A stretch of DNA of 64,000 bases from Acidipropionibacterium timonense (GCF_900605005.1 NZ_LR027558.1:1291674-1355673); one strand, 5' to 3'. Numbered from the stretch's first letter, positions 44,217-52,934 are shown. Notes: generated from the sequence alone by a model not told the origin. Numbers and translations: made by a program.

Positions 44217-44242
44217 AACGTCCGTCGCCCCGAGGTATTCCC
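44217..44242 (-). promoter_or_regulatory. SigH/SigR-type autoregulatory promoter
   Basis: On the minus strand GGGAAT (44237-44242) and GTT (44217-44219) are separated by 17 bases. This fits the GGAAT/GTT promoter class read by SigH/SigR sigma factors. It lies about 80 bases upstream of the leaderless sigH start. Confidence 0.65.
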
Positions 44243-44346
44243 GACCCGCACCATTCCCCCGCCGTGGCTCCACCGGAGCGCGGTCACGAGCTCCCCGCGA
44301 TGGTGAGCATTTGGCCGAACCGCTTCCCCCGGGGCCCGTCTCACGG

Positions 44347-44352
44347 TAGAAA
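44347..44352 (+). promoter_or_regulatory. -10 box of the DoxX gene (leaderless)
   Basis: TAGAAA(T) lies six bases before ATG 44359, with no Shine-Dalgarno. Confidence 0.4.
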
Positions 44353-44358
44353 TGTGCC

Positions 44359-44964
44359 ATGAGCATCATTCGAGGCTTGGGACGCACCCTCTTCGCCAGC
44401 TACTTCGTCGTCAAGGGCACGAACGCCGCGATGAAGCCGGACACCTTCGTCGAGGACGCCGAGCCGGTCGCCGACCGCCTCGTGCCGCTCCTCCAGCGCA
44501 CCCTGCCCTCGAGCATCGGTTCCTACCTTCCCGAGGACACCAAGACCCTGGTGCGGCTCACCGGGGCTGCGCAGGCGGTCGGGGGTGTCGCCATGGCGAC
44601 CGGTCTGGGACGCCGCGGCGGGGCGGCCCTCGTCGCCACGACGATGGTGCCGCACGTCCTTGCGTCGATCCCCGACAAGACGCTGCCCAAGTCCGAGCGC
44701 GTCCGGGCCCGGTCGATCCTCCTGCGCAACGTGGCACTCCTCGGTGCCGCGCTCATGGCCTCGGTCGACACCGCCGGCCGCCCGAGCCTGGCGTGGCGCG
44801 CCGCCGACGCCCAGCGTCGCCTGGCCGCCGCGGCCCAGGACCAGCGCGCCGCCATCGCGTCCACCAGCTCGGATGTCACCCGCGCCGCCCGCAAGCAGGT
44901 GGCCAAGGCCCAGAAGCAGGCCGCGAGGGCCGCCAGGAAGGCCGCCCGGGTGGCCGGTGACTGA
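44359..44964 (+). CDS. DoxX family membrane protein
   Basis: A 201-residue protein. The N-terminal 145 residues form the DoxX fold with about four helices ([68 protein letters not shown]). The last 50 residues are a lysine/arginine/alanine-rich tail ([19 protein letters not shown]). In mycobacteria a DoxX protein joins a superoxide- and thiol-stress complex, and its position divergent from sigH makes a stress role plausible. The gene is leaderless at ATG 44359. It overlaps the probable aroA start. Confidence 0.85.
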   Translation: MSIIRGLGRTLFASYFVVKGTNAAMKPDTFVEDAEPVADRLVPLLQRTLPSSIGSYLPEDTKTLVRLTGAAQAVGGVAMATGLGRRGGAALVATTMVPHVLASIPDKTLPKSERVRARSILLRNVALLGAALMASVDTAGRPSLAWRAADAQRRLAAAAQDQRAAIASTSSDVTRAARKQVAKAQKQAARAARKAARVAGD

Positions 44965-46315
44965 GCCGGTGCCAGGCGTGACCACATCGTGGCTCGCCCC
45001 GCGTGCCCACCAGCGGCTCGCGGGGCGCGTCGTCGTCCCGGGGTCGAAGTCGCAGACCAACCGCGCCCTCCTGCTCGCCGGTCTGGCCCGGGGCCGCTGC
45101 GTCCTGGGCGGGGTGCTCGACAGCCGGGACTCGCGCCTCATGAGGGCCGGCCTGACCCAGCTCGGGGTGAGCTTCGAGGATCTGCCGGATGGCCGAGTCG
45201 CGGTGACCGGGCCACGTCGTCTGCACGCTGCCGCCGAACCGATCGACTGCGGGCTGGCCGGGACGGTCATGAGGTTCCTGCCCGCCGCCGCGGCCACCGC
45301 GCCCGGGCGCACGAGTTTCGTCGGGGACGAGGCCGCCTCCGCCCGGCCGGTGGGCCCGGTGCTCGATGGGCTGCGTCAGCTCGGGGTCGAGGTGACGGCG
45401 TCGAGCCTCCCGCTGACGATGACGGCGCCGCAGACACTCTCGGGGCGACAGGTGACCATCGATGCGTCGGCGTCGAGCCAGTTCGTCTCGGCGCTCCTGC
45501 TCTCGGCGGCGCGCTACCCCAACGGCATCGACCTGCGACATGTCGGCCCGTCGATCCCCTCACTGCCACACATCGACATGACGTGCGCCATGCTCGCCGA
45601 GCGCGGGGTCGAGGTGGCTCATCCTGCCGAGGGGCGATGGGTCGTCGAACCGGGGCCGATCGAGCCACTCGACGGCGTCGTCGAACCCGACCTCACCAAT
45701 GCGTCGGTCTTCCTGGCTGCGGCCATGGTCGCCGGCGGCACCGTCGAGGTGCCCGGGTGGCCGGAGTCGACGACCCAACCGGGGGTGGTCTTCCTCGCCG
45801 TCGCCCGACGCATGGGCGCCGTCGTCGAGAGCTCTGACGGGGCCGTCCGGGTGACCGGCGCCCAGCTACGCGGGATCGACGTCGACCTGCACGCCGCCAG
45901 CGAACTCACCCCGGTCGTCGCCGCCCTGGCCGCCCTGGCCGACGGCCCGAGCCGGATCCGTGGGGTCGGGCACATCCGCGGGCACGAGACCGACCGCCTC
46001 GCTGCGCTGGAGGCCGAACTCGGCTCCGTCGGCGTCGAGGTGTCGCAGACCTCCGACGGACTGGTCATCGTCGGCCGTGGGGCTGACGGTCGGGCCGGGG
46101 CCGCGGGCCTGCGTCCCGGACTGCTGCACTCCTACGCGGACCACCGGATGGCGCACGCCGCAGCGGTGCTCGGGCTGGCCGTGCCGGGGATCGAACTCGA
46201 CGACGTCGCCTGCACCTCCAAGACGATGCCGACCTTTCCTCAGCTGTGGGCCGCGCTCGTGGAGCCGGGGTCGGGCTCCCCCGTCGTCCCGGACGTGCCC
46301 CAGGGGTGCGCATGA
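44957..46315 (+). CDS. aroA: 3-phosphoshikimate 1-carboxyvinyltransferase (EPSP synthase)
   Basis: A 452-residue enzyme of the shikimate pathway joining shikimate 3-phosphate and PEP. The N-terminal VVVPGSKSQTNRALLLAGL has the conserved Lys and Ser-Arg that bind substrates. CGLAGTVMRFLPAAAA, DASASSQFVSALLLSA and SYADHRMAHAAAVLGL follow. The start is uncertain: GTG 44957 overlaps the DoxX stop by eight bases, and GTG 44978 (VTTSWLAP) is a credible shorter start; neither has a clear Shine-Dalgarno. It is followed by rsgA with an ATGA overlap, the same order as in mycobacteria. Confidence 0.95.
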   Translation: MTEPVPGVTTSWLAPRAHQRLAGRVVVPGSKSQTNRALLLAGLARGRCVLGGVLDSRDSRLMRAGLTQLGVSFEDLPDGRVAVTGPRRLHAAAEPIDCGLAGTVMRFLPAAAATAPGRTSFVGDEAASARPVGPVLDGLRQLGVEVTASSLPLTMTAPQTLSGRQVTIDASASSQFVSALLLSAARYPNGIDLRHVGPSIPSLPHIDMTCAMLAERGVEVAHPAEGRWVVEPGPIEPLDGVVEPDLTNASVFLAAAMVAGGTVEVPGWPESTTQPGVVFLAVARRMGAVVESSDGAVRVTGAQLRGIDVDLHAASELTPVVAALAALADGPSRIRGVGHIRGHETDRLAALEAELGSVGVEVSQTSDGLVIVGRGADGRAGAAGLRPGLLHSYADHRMAHAAAVLGLAVPGIELDDVACTSKTMPTFPQLWAALVEPGSGSPVVPDVPQGCA

Positions 46316-47307
46316 GCCCGCGGCGGCTGGCGGGCTCGGGCATCGACACCAGCGACGACGCCGCCTTCGATCGGCCACGGCGTCACACCCGCCCACGCAC
46401 CAAGCGTCGTCCGGACTACTCCGGGCTACCCCTGGGACGGGTCATCACCGTCGACCGGGGTCGGTACACCTGCCGGGTCGACGGGCACGACGTCGTCGCG
46501 GCCAAGGCGCGCGGGCTGGGGCGCAAGTCGGTCATCGTCGGGGACCTCGTGCGGCTCGACGGCGACACCTCGGGGGTGGAGGGGACGCTGGCACGGATCG
46601 CCCGGACCGAGGAGCGACGGACCGTCCTACGGCGCACCGCGGACGACACCGATCCCTTCGAGCGACCGATCGTCGCCAATGCCGATCAGATCTTCATCGT
46701 CACGGCCCTGGCCGATCCTCCTCCACGGGTCGGCATGATCGACCGGATCCTCGTCGCCGCCTACGATGCCGGGGTCGAGCCGGTGCTGTGTCTGACGAAG
46801 TCCGACCTGGCACCGGATGATGATCTGCGTCGCCTGTACGCGGCGCTCGACGTCCCGGTCGTCACGACCCGCCCGGGCCAGGACCTGGCTCCCGTCCACG
46901 AGGTGCTCGCGGGACGGACCACGGTGCTCGTCGGTCACTCCGGAGTGGGGAAGTCGACGCTCATCAACGCACTGGTGCCGGGGGCCGGACGGGCCACCGG
47001 CGAGGTCAACGACGTCACCGGTCGTGGCCGACACACGTCGACCTCGGCGATGGCCATTGAACTCGACGACGGCTGGATCATCGACACGCCCGGGGTGAGG
47101 TCGTTCGGACTGTCCCATGTCACGGCCGAGCGGATTCTCGAGGCCTTCCCCGATCTCGAGGAGGTCACCGGCGCGTGTCCGCGGGGCTGTGACCACTCCG
47201 CCGATGCCCCCGAGTGTGCCCTGGACGACGCCGTCGCCCGCGGCGCGCTGGCAGCGGTGCGGCTGGAGTCGTTCCGGCGTCTCGACGCCGCCCGGCTGGG
47301 GAGGTAG
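46312..47307 (+). CDS. rsgA: ribosome small-subunit-dependent GTPase RsgA
   Basis: A 331-residue circularly permuted GTPase that checks late 30S maturation. An N-terminal OB-fold (about residues 38-110) is followed by permuted G motifs. G4 comes first (LCLTKSDL near 163), then G1 (GHSGVGKSTLINAL near 205) and G3 (IDTPGVRSFGL near 258). A C-terminal zinc-finger domain has the expected pattern (CPRGCDHSADAPECAL, C-x4-C... with His). The ATG overlaps the aroA stop. No terminator is obvious downstream, where the long repeat region begins. Confidence 0.95.
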   Translation: MSPRRLAGSGIDTSDDAAFDRPRRHTRPRTKRRPDYSGLPLGRVITVDRGRYTCRVDGHDVVAAKARGLGRKSVIVGDLVRLDGDTSGVEGTLARIARTEERRTVLRRTADDTDPFERPIVANADQIFIVTALADPPPRVGMIDRILVAAYDAGVEPVLCLTKSDLAPDDDLRRLYAALDVPVVTTRPGQDLAPVHEVLAGRTTVLVGHSGVGKSTLINALVPGAGRATGEVNDVTGRGRHTSTSAMAIELDDGWIIDTPGVRSFGLSHVTAERILEAFPDLEEVTGACPRGCDHSADAPECALDDAVARGALAAVRLESFRRLDAARLGR

Positions 47308-47514
47308 TCGGCTGGGACGGACGGGGTCGGGGCCCGTGGGCGGGGCGCTGGGACCCTCGGCAGGTGCGTCGTCGGGTGCCGCTGCTACGGGGTCCGTCAC
47401 GCTGCCACATCATGGCGAGCCGGGATGCCCCGGCAGATACGCCGTCAGACATCCTCGCCACGGCGAGCCGGGACCCTCCCCACATGTTCCGTCACCACGG
47501 TGCGCCGGAAAGGG

Positions 47515-47775
47515 CACTCTGCTCCATGTCGGGCGCTTCCTCTCCCATCCACAATCCCCACGACGCTTCCACAAACCCCACGACGCGCCAGAAGTCGCAC
47601 TCTGCTCCGGAAGAGTCGATCGGGGCCTCCCCGTCCACGACGAAGCTCCAGAACCTGCACCCTGCTCCGGAAGAGTCGATAGGGGCCGCCCCGCCCACGA
47701 CGAAGCTCCAGAACCTGCACGCTGCTCCCTGTATTCGGGGAGCAAAGTGCAGGTTCTGGAGCCACGTGGAGATGC
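47515..47775. repeat. palindrome-centred repeat array 1
   Basis: The core at 47718-47755 has GCTCCAGAACCTGCAC on the left and GTGCAGGTTCTGGAGC on the right (16-base perfect arms). An inner TGCTCCC/GGGAGCA stem surrounds TGTATTCG. To the left, 60-base direct units repeat the minus-strand half: the TGCTCC element occurs at 47520, 47603, 47663 and 47723. The units at 47644 and 47704 share most of their length. Confidence 0.8.
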
Positions 47776-47983
47776 GGGGCCCGGGGGTGATCCTTTCCGG
47801 AGCGAGGTGGCATCAAGCGCCGGGGTGATGGGCTGCGCGTCGAGTGGGCGTCGACACGCCCCGAAGACGGGTGAGCCGCGTCCTCACAAACCGGTCGCCA
47901 CCACGAGCGGCACCGCCAGCCGGTCCTTTCCATCGACGTCGCTCCGGAAAACGCCATGGACCGGCGCCCGGCATCCACTCAGC

Positions 47984-48275
47984 GCCAGAACATTCACCCT
48001 GCGCCTGGAATACCCGGAGCACAGTGCATGTTCTGGCGCCACGTCAAGTGGGCGGCCCGACACATGACGCTTTGTGGAGCCAAGTGGCTCTTCTGGCGCA
48101 GCGTCGCACGAGGGGACGGCGGAAGAGAGGTGCCTTCCGGAGCACCGTGACTCCTCTGGCGCAACGTCGCGTGGGGTCGACGGAGGCAGCGAGTCACCCG
48201 GAGCACCGTGACTCTTCTGGGGCCACGTCGCGTGGGCGACGGCGGGAGCGAGACATCCGGAGCAAGGCGGAGCCC
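47984..48275. repeat. palindrome-centred repeat array 2
   Basis: The core at 47984-48045 has GCGCCAGAACATTCAC and GTGCATGTTCTGGCGC arms (15 of 16 paired). To the right, plus-strand half units with GGAGC begin at 48016, 48076, 48139, 48200 and 48259 (steps of 60, 63, 61 and 59). They carry a loose consensus GGAGCAnnGTGnnT, then TTCTGGNGCCACGTCG. Divergence rises toward the ends. Confidence 0.8.
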
Positions 48276-48326
48276 TGCCGCCCGTCACCGTCCCCCGAGC
48301 CTCACCGGTCCCCGCCGTCCCCGGCC

Positions 48327-49811
48327 TCACCCCTCGATGAAGGCTCGGATCCCGGCGGACTCCTCGGCCCGGCGTCCCACGTAGGGCATGTGGCCGGTGT
48401 CGAAGAAGGCCGTCTCGATCCGGTCGAAGGCCGCGTCGTCCAGATGAAGGTGATCGAGCATGTCGAGGGCGGCGAAGTACGGCGTCGCCAGGTCGAAACG
48501 CCCGAACTCGATGCGCACCCGCAGCCCCGGCTGGGCCCGCATGACCCGTTCGAGCTTGTCGGTGACGTTGACCGGACGGCCCTCGAACTCGTGGTAGTTC
48601 CACGACTGCCACAGCGGTGCACCCAGGACGTACCGCATCTCGCTCGTCACCCCCAGCTCGGCCCGCAGATAGTGCTGCATCGCGGCGGCGAAGGCGCCGT
48701 CCATCCCGTCCCCGGACGGATCGGTGTCGGCCGTCTCGTCGACCCGGCTGCGCAGTGGTCCGACGTAGCGCCCGTCGATCCGCCCGACGACCTTGCCCTC
48801 GGCCCGCAGCAACTCGGTGCAGAAGCGCATGTGTTCGATCCGCAGGTCGGCCCGGTCGACGTAGTCGGCGGACAATCCGGTGAGGGACGCCAGGCGTTCG
48901 ACGACGGCCGACCGCTCCTGGGTGCCCAACCGACGTCCCTTGGCCAGGGCCAGCCGGTAGGGGCCCGACGCGAACTCCTCGGCCTCCGCGAGCACCTCGT
49001 CCAGGGTGCGCCCCTCGTGCTTGCCGTGGTACCAGGCGATGGCCGCATAGGTCGGCAGGAAATGGATGCAGGCCTCGTCCCAGCGAAGGTTCCCGAAGTC
49101 CTGGGATCCGAAGTCGAGCACGCTGGAGACGAGGATGATCCCGGACAGGAACATCGCGTACTGCTCCTGCAGTCGCTCGGCCACGCTCACCGCACGAACG
49201 GTCCCGTAGGACTCCCCGAGGAGGAACAGGGGGCTCGTCCACCGGTCGTTGCGCGTCACCCAGACCCGGATGAGTTCGGCGACCTGCTCGACGTCCTTGC
49301 TCCACCCGTGCCAGGTCTTCGGCTTCTCGCCGTCGATGACCCGTGAATATCCGGTGGACATGGCGTCGATGACGACGATGTCGGTCGACCTCAGCAGCGT
49401 GTCGGGGTTGTCGAGGAGCCGGAACGGCGGCGTCGCCGGGTCCTGCGGGCTGCCGATGTCGGCGACCCGAGGGCCGACCAGCCCCAGGTGCAGGAACACC
49501 GACGCCGACCCGGGGCCACCGTTGAAGACGAAGGTCACCGGGCGCGTCGCCGGATCGACGTCGTCGAGGACGTAGCTCGTCACGCCCATGAGCGCCCGTT
49601 GGTGCTGCCCGTACGCCTTGTCGACGGCCGCCTCCTCCTCGCCGATGACGATCCGACCGGCGGTTGCGGTGTAGGCCAGATCGCCGTCGGCCAGGCTCAA
49701 CACGTGGTGCGTCGTGACGATGTCGTCGCCGACCGGAGGCTTCGCGGTCGTGCTGGCAGCTCCCGCGGCAGGCTGCTGGGTGGACGTCGTCGTGCTCTCA
49801 GAATCCGTCAT
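48327..49811 (-). CDS. S10 family serine carboxypeptidase-like protein
   Basis: A 494-residue alpha/beta hydrolase of peptidase family S10. FVFNGGPGSASVFLHLG near residue 95 is the NGGPG oxyanion region. The nucleophile is in FLLGESYGTVRA near 197, an Asp is in FGRFDLATPYF near 440, and the His is in DTGHMPYVG near 475. There is no signal peptide; the N-terminus MTDSESTTTSTQQPAAG is polar, so it should be cytoplasmic, as other bacterial S10 proteins. The substrate is unknown. ATG 49811 is leaderless with TAGTGT six bases ahead and shares a 38-base divergent region with the HisN-like gene. Confidence 0.88.
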   Translation of the reverse strand: MTDSESTTTSTQQPAAGAASTTAKPPVGDDIVTTHHVLSLADGDLAYTATAGRIVIGEEEAAVDKAYGQHQRALMGVTSYVLDDVDPATRPVTFVFNGGPGSASVFLHLGLVGPRVADIGSPQDPATPPFRLLDNPDTLLRSTDIVVIDAMSTGYSRVIDGEKPKTWHGWSKDVEQVAELIRVWVTRNDRWTSPLFLLGESYGTVRAVSVAERLQEQYAMFLSGIILVSSVLDFGSQDFGNLRWDEACIHFLPTYAAIAWYHGKHEGRTLDEVLAEAEEFASGPYRLALAKGRRLGTQERSAVVERLASLTGLSADYVDRADLRIEHMRFCTELLRAEGKVVGRIDGRYVGPLRSRVDETADTDPSGDGMDGAFAAAMQHYLRAELGVTSEMRYVLGAPLWQSWNYHEFEGRPVNVTDKLERVMRAQPGLRVRIEFGRFDLATPYFAALDMLDHLHLDDAAFDRIETAFFDTGHMPYVGRRAEESAGIRAFIEG

Positions 49812-49817
49812 GTCCCC

Positions 49818-49843
49818 ACACTATGCGGTCGTACCCCTAGATT
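49818..49843. promoter_or_regulatory. back-to-back divergent leaderless promoters
   Basis: The minus-strand TAGTGT (49818-49823) and plus-strand TAGATT (49838-49843) each lie exactly six bases from their start codons (49811 and 49850). Only 14 bases separate the two -10 boxes, so the two polymerases must compete. Confidence 0.55.
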
Positions 49844-49849
49844 TGGACC

Positions 49850-50638
49850 ATGCCCGACTACACCGACGACCTGCGGCTGGCGCACGTCATGGCCGACGAC
49901 GCCGACTCCCTCACCATGGCCCGTTTCGGCGCCCGTGACCTGCAGGTGTCCACCAAACCCGACCACACCGAGGTGACCGACGCCGACCTGGCCGTCGAGG
50001 ACTCGGTGCGTCGCACGCTGTCGCGCACCCGTTCGCGGGACGCCGTCCACGGGGAGGAGCGCGCCGACACCGGCAGCGGCCCGCGCCGCTGGATCGTCGA
50101 CCCCATCGACGGCACCGCCAACTTCCTGCGTGGGGTGCCGGTGTGGGCCACCCTCATCGCCCTGGCCGTCGAGGACGAGATCGTCGCCTCCGTCGTCTCG
50201 GCCCCGGCCCTGCACCGGCGCTGGTGGGCGGCCAAGGAGCTCGGGGCGTGGACGGGGACGTCCTTGCTCAAGGCCCGGCCGATCCACGTCTCGTCGGTGA
50301 GGGGGCTGTCCGACGCCTACCTGTCGTACTCCTCCCTGCACGGTTGGGTCACCACGGGGCGGGGTCGGGGTTTCGGGGAACTCATGCGCTCGGTATGGCG
50401 CACGCGCGCCTTCGGTGACTTCTGGAGCTACATGCTCGTGGCCGAGGGGACGGTCGACGTCGCCTGTGAGCCCGACCTCAACCTCCACGACATGGCTGCC
50501 CTCGACGTCATCGTCCGTGAGGCGGGCGGCAGGTTCACCGACCTCGACGGCCATCCGGGCCCGTGGGGGCCGCACGCCGTCGCCACCAACGGATACCTCC
50601 ACGACGACGTCCTCGAGCTCCTCGCGCCCGACGAGTGA
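49850..50638 (+). CDS. hisN: inositol-phosphatase family protein, probably histidinol-phosphatase
   Basis: A 262-residue Mg-dependent phosphatase of the inositol monophosphatase superfamily. Metal and phosphate motifs are VTDADLAVE, HGEE (about residue 69), the signature WIVDPIDGTANFLRG (about 81-95), and DLNLHDMAALDVIVREAGG near 218. The TANFLRGVPVWATLIAL segment is typical of actinobacterial HisN, which dephosphorylates L-histidinol phosphate. Inositol-phosphatase activity is the alternative. No his genes are adjacent. It is leaderless at ATG 49850. Confidence 0.85.
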   Translation: MPDYTDDLRLAHVMADDADSLTMARFGARDLQVSTKPDHTEVTDADLAVEDSVRRTLSRTRSRDAVHGEERADTGSGPRRWIVDPIDGTANFLRGVPVWATLIALAVEDEIVASVVSAPALHRRWWAAKELGAWTGTSLLKARPIHVSSVRGLSDAYLSYSSLHGWVTTGRGRGFGELMRSVWRTRAFGDFWSYMLVAEGTVDVACEPDLNLHDMAALDVIVREAGGRFTDLDGHPGPWGPHAVATNGYLHDDVLELLAPDE

Positions 50639-50669
50639 CCTCGGGCCGGACACCGACACCCCTGCCCGC

Positions 50670-50706
50670 CTTCCGCGGCACCGCTGTCACCCGGGTGCCG
50701 CGGAAG
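50670..50706. terminator. bidirectional hairpin between hisN and serA
   Basis: The arms CTTCCGCGGCACC and GGTGCCGCGGAAG pair perfectly over 13 bases around an 11-base loop, between convergent stops at 50638 and 50738. Part of the right arm is repeated just after (GGTGCCGCGG). Confidence 0.75.
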
Positions 50707-50737
50707 CCCGGGTGCCGCGGCGCGCTGCGACCCGGTC

Positions 50738-51928
50738 TCAGAGCACCCGTGCCCGGATCGTCCCCTCCAGACCGCTGACGTCGCGCAACAGCTCCCGGTC
50801 GGTGTCGCCGATGTCGAGGACGGCGTACCCGAGCTCTCCCCGGGTGGCGAGGGCCTGGTAGGTGACATTGCCACCGTGGTCGGCGACGAGCCGGTTGAGG
50901 TTGGCCATGATGCCGGGCACGTTGTGGTGCAGGTGCGAGATCCGCGCCCCTGTCGTCGGGACCGACGCGATCTCGGGCAGGTTGACGCTCATCCCGGTCG
51001 ACGCGTTCTCGGCATAGTCGATGAGCTTGCCGGCGACGTACCGGCCGATGTCGATCTGCGCTTCCTGGGTCGACCCGCCGACGTGCGGGGTGAGGATGAC
51101 GTTGTCGAGTTCGCGCAGCTCCGACAGGAACGGTTCCTCCCCCGACCGCGGCTCAGTGGGGAAGACGTCGATGCCGGCGCCGGCCAGATGGCCGGTGCGC
51201 AGGTTGTCGGCGAGGGCTGCGACGTCGACCACCTGCCCGCGCGAGAGGTTGAGGAACAGCGCTCGTGGCCGCATGAGCGAGAACTCGTGGGCGCCGATCA
51301 TGCCGGTGTTCTCGGGCCTCCCGTCAACGTGGACGCTCACCGTCTCGACGGTCTGCAGCAGTTCCTCGAGGCTGTCACAACGGCGGGCATTGCCCAGCGG
51401 GAGCTTGTCGGCGATGTCGTAGTACCACACGCGCATGCCCATGGCCTCGGCGAGCACCGACAGCTGTGAGCCGATGTTGCCGTAGCCGATGATGCCGAGG
51501 CTGCGGCCACGGATCTCGTGCGAGCCGATGGCCGACTTGCGCCAGACCCCGTGATGCATCTGGGTGTTGCGGTCGCCGAGGCGGCGGGCCAGGGCGATGA
51601 TCTCGCCCATGACGAGCTCGACGACCGATCGGGTGTTGGAGTACGGCGCGTTGAAGGCCGCCACTCCGGCCGAGGCGAGGTCGGACAGGGCGAGCTGGTT
51701 CGTCCCGATGCAGAAGGCGCCGACGGCCAGCAGGGACTGCCCGCGGGCGGCGACGACGTTCGGTGTGACGACGGTCCGTGACCGGACCCCGAGCAGGTCG
51801 ACGCCGTCCAGGGCGTCGATGAGATCGGCCTCCGAGAGGGCACCCGAGTGACGTTCGACCTCGTACCCGGCGGCCCGGAGGGTCCGCACGGCCTCGTCAT
51901 GGATGTTCTCGAGCAGAAGCGCCTTCAT
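50738..51928 (-). CDS. serA: D-3-phosphoglycerate dehydrogenase
   Basis: A 396-residue enzyme starting serine synthesis. The substrate domain begins MKALLLENIHDEAVRTLRAAGY. The NAD-binding loop GRSLGIIGYGNIGSQLSVLAEAMGM is near residues 148-172, Arg in LNLSRGQVVD near 238 and the His in LTPHVGGSTQEAQ near 292. The C-terminal ACT domain (about 325-396, HNVPGIMANLNRLVADHGGNV) binds serine for feedback. It is the short E. coli-like form with one ACT domain rather than the long mycobacterial form. ATG 51928 is leaderless (TAGACT seven bases ahead). Confidence 0.94.
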   Translation of the reverse strand: MKALLLENIHDEAVRTLRAAGYEVERHSGALSEADLIDALDGVDLLGVRSRTVVTPNVVAARGQSLLAVGAFCIGTNQLALSDLASAGVAAFNAPYSNTRSVVELVMGEIIALARRLGDRNTQMHHGVWRKSAIGSHEIRGRSLGIIGYGNIGSQLSVLAEAMGMRVWYYDIADKLPLGNARRCDSLEELLQTVETVSVHVDGRPENTGMIGAHEFSLMRPRALFLNLSRGQVVDVAALADNLRTGHLAGAGIDVFPTEPRSGEEPFLSELRELDNVILTPHVGGSTQEAQIDIGRYVAGKLIDYAENASTGMSVNLPEIASVPTTGARISHLHHNVPGIMANLNRLVADHGGNVTYQALATRGELGYAVLDIGDTDRELLRDVSGLEGTIRARVL

Positions 51929-51935
51929 GGCGGCC

Positions 51936-51941
51936 AGTCTA
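51936..51941 (-). promoter_or_regulatory. -10 box of serA (leaderless)
   Basis: TAGACT on the minus strand lies seven bases from ATG 51928. Confidence 0.5.
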
Positions 51942-52034
51942 TGGACGGCGTCCTGCCGTCTCACGGGCTGGGACCGCGGGCCAGACGGCGTACCGGGCGT
52001 GCGCGGACGGCCTCATGACGCGGCCGGACGGGCC

Positions 52035-52934
52035 TCAGCTCGCGCCGGTCCGAAGTGTCGGCACGGATGCCAGCAGACGCTGGGTGAGGGGATGCTGCGG
52101 GTCGGCGTAGACCTTCGCCAGGTCGCCCTGTTCGACGATCCTGCCCGACTGGATGACGGCGACCTCGTCGCACAGGTGACGCACCACCGACAGGTCATGG
52201 GAGACGAGGACCATCGTCAGACCGCGGTCGCGCACCAGGCGCACGAGGAGGTTGAGCACCTGGGCGCGCACGGACACGTCCAACGCCGAGACGGGCTCGT
52301 CGGCCAGCAGCACGGTCGGTTCGGTGACGAGGGCGCGGGCGATGGCGATCCGTTGGCGTTGGCCGCCGGAGAACTCGTGCGGGTAGCGGTCCCGGTCGGC
52401 CGGGTCGAGACCGACCTCGGTCATGACCTGCTCGAGACGGGCGGGAACGTCGATGCCATGACGCCCGGCACTCGACCGGCGCCCCCGAGACCCCAGCACC
52501 CCAGCCCCCAGCACCGGCGAACGCAGCACCGGCGAGCGGAGGGGTTCGGTGATGATCCGTCCCACGCTCATCCTCGGGTCGAGGCAGGAGCGCGGGTCCT
52601 GGAAGACCATGGAGACCTGCGAGCGCAGGGCGGTGAGGTCGGCGCGGCGTCCCAGGATGCTCTTCCCGGCGAAGGTCACCTCCCCCGTGTCGGGCTGACG
52701 CAGCCCGTCGAGCACCCGCAGCAGGGTCGACTTGCCCGACCCGGACTCCCCCACGACACCGACCCGGCGTCCGGCCCGCACTTCGAGGGTGATGTCGTCG
52801 AGGGCCTGGACGGACCAGTCGCCCGAACCCAGGCGCAGGCTCACCCCGCGGGCGGCGAGGAGGGGTTCGGCGGCCGCTGGGGCGATCTGTCCGGGCGTCG
52901 CCGTCGCTCGGGGGTCCGGCTCGTCGACGCTCAT
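52035..52934 (-). CDS. oppF: oligopeptide/dipeptide ABC transporter, second ATPase
   Basis: A 299-residue ABC ATPase. Walker A is GVVGESGSGKSTLLRVL near residue 60, the Q loop MVFQDPRS near 110, the signature FSGGQRQRIAIARAL near 192, Walker B VLLADEPVSALD near 213 and the switch His VSHDLSV near 245. A low-complexity insertion (PLRSPVLRSPVLGAGVLGSRGRRSS, about residues 130-155 in sequence) comes from short DNA repeats and is unusual for the family. The C-terminal HPLTQRLLASVP end is typical of peptide-type ATPases. It is coupled to oppD by ATGA. Confidence 0.92.
   Translation of the reverse strand: MSVDEPDPRATATPGQIAPAAAEPLLAARGVSLRLGSGDWSVQALDDITLEVRAGRRVGVVGESGSGKSTLLRVLDGLRQPDTGEVTFAGKSILGRRADLTALRSQVSMVFQDPRSCLDPRMSVGRIITEPLRSPVLRSPVLGAGVLGSRGRRSSAGRHGIDVPARLEQVMTEVGLDPADRDRYPHEFSGGQRQRIAIARALVTEPTVLLADEPVSALDVSVRAQVLNLLVRLVRDRGLTMVLVSHDLSVVRHLCDEVAVIQSGRIVEQGDLAKVYADPQHPLTQRLLASVPTLRTGAS

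Larger units (their letters stand above)
47308..48326. other. gene-free 1 kb region between convergent rsgA and S10 peptidase genes
   Basis: All six frames hold only shadow or short ORFs without starts or family likeness. The content is repeat DNA: two palindrome-centred arrays (listed separately), a 19-20 base duplication near 47545-47590, and unique filler at 47780-47980. No RNA gene was recognised. Confidence 0.7.

Noticed and set aside
47410..48206. Short ORFs through the repeats (peptides with repeated FWRHV or SGASSW patterns)
   Set aside because: They arise from the DNA repeat in several frames at once, lack ribosome sites, and show no independent protein conservation; they are shadows of the repeat.
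47515..48275. Repeat arrays as a CRISPR locus
   Set aside because: Units are not identical, the spacer parts resemble each other, the orientation inverts at a palindromic core, and no cas genes are nearby.
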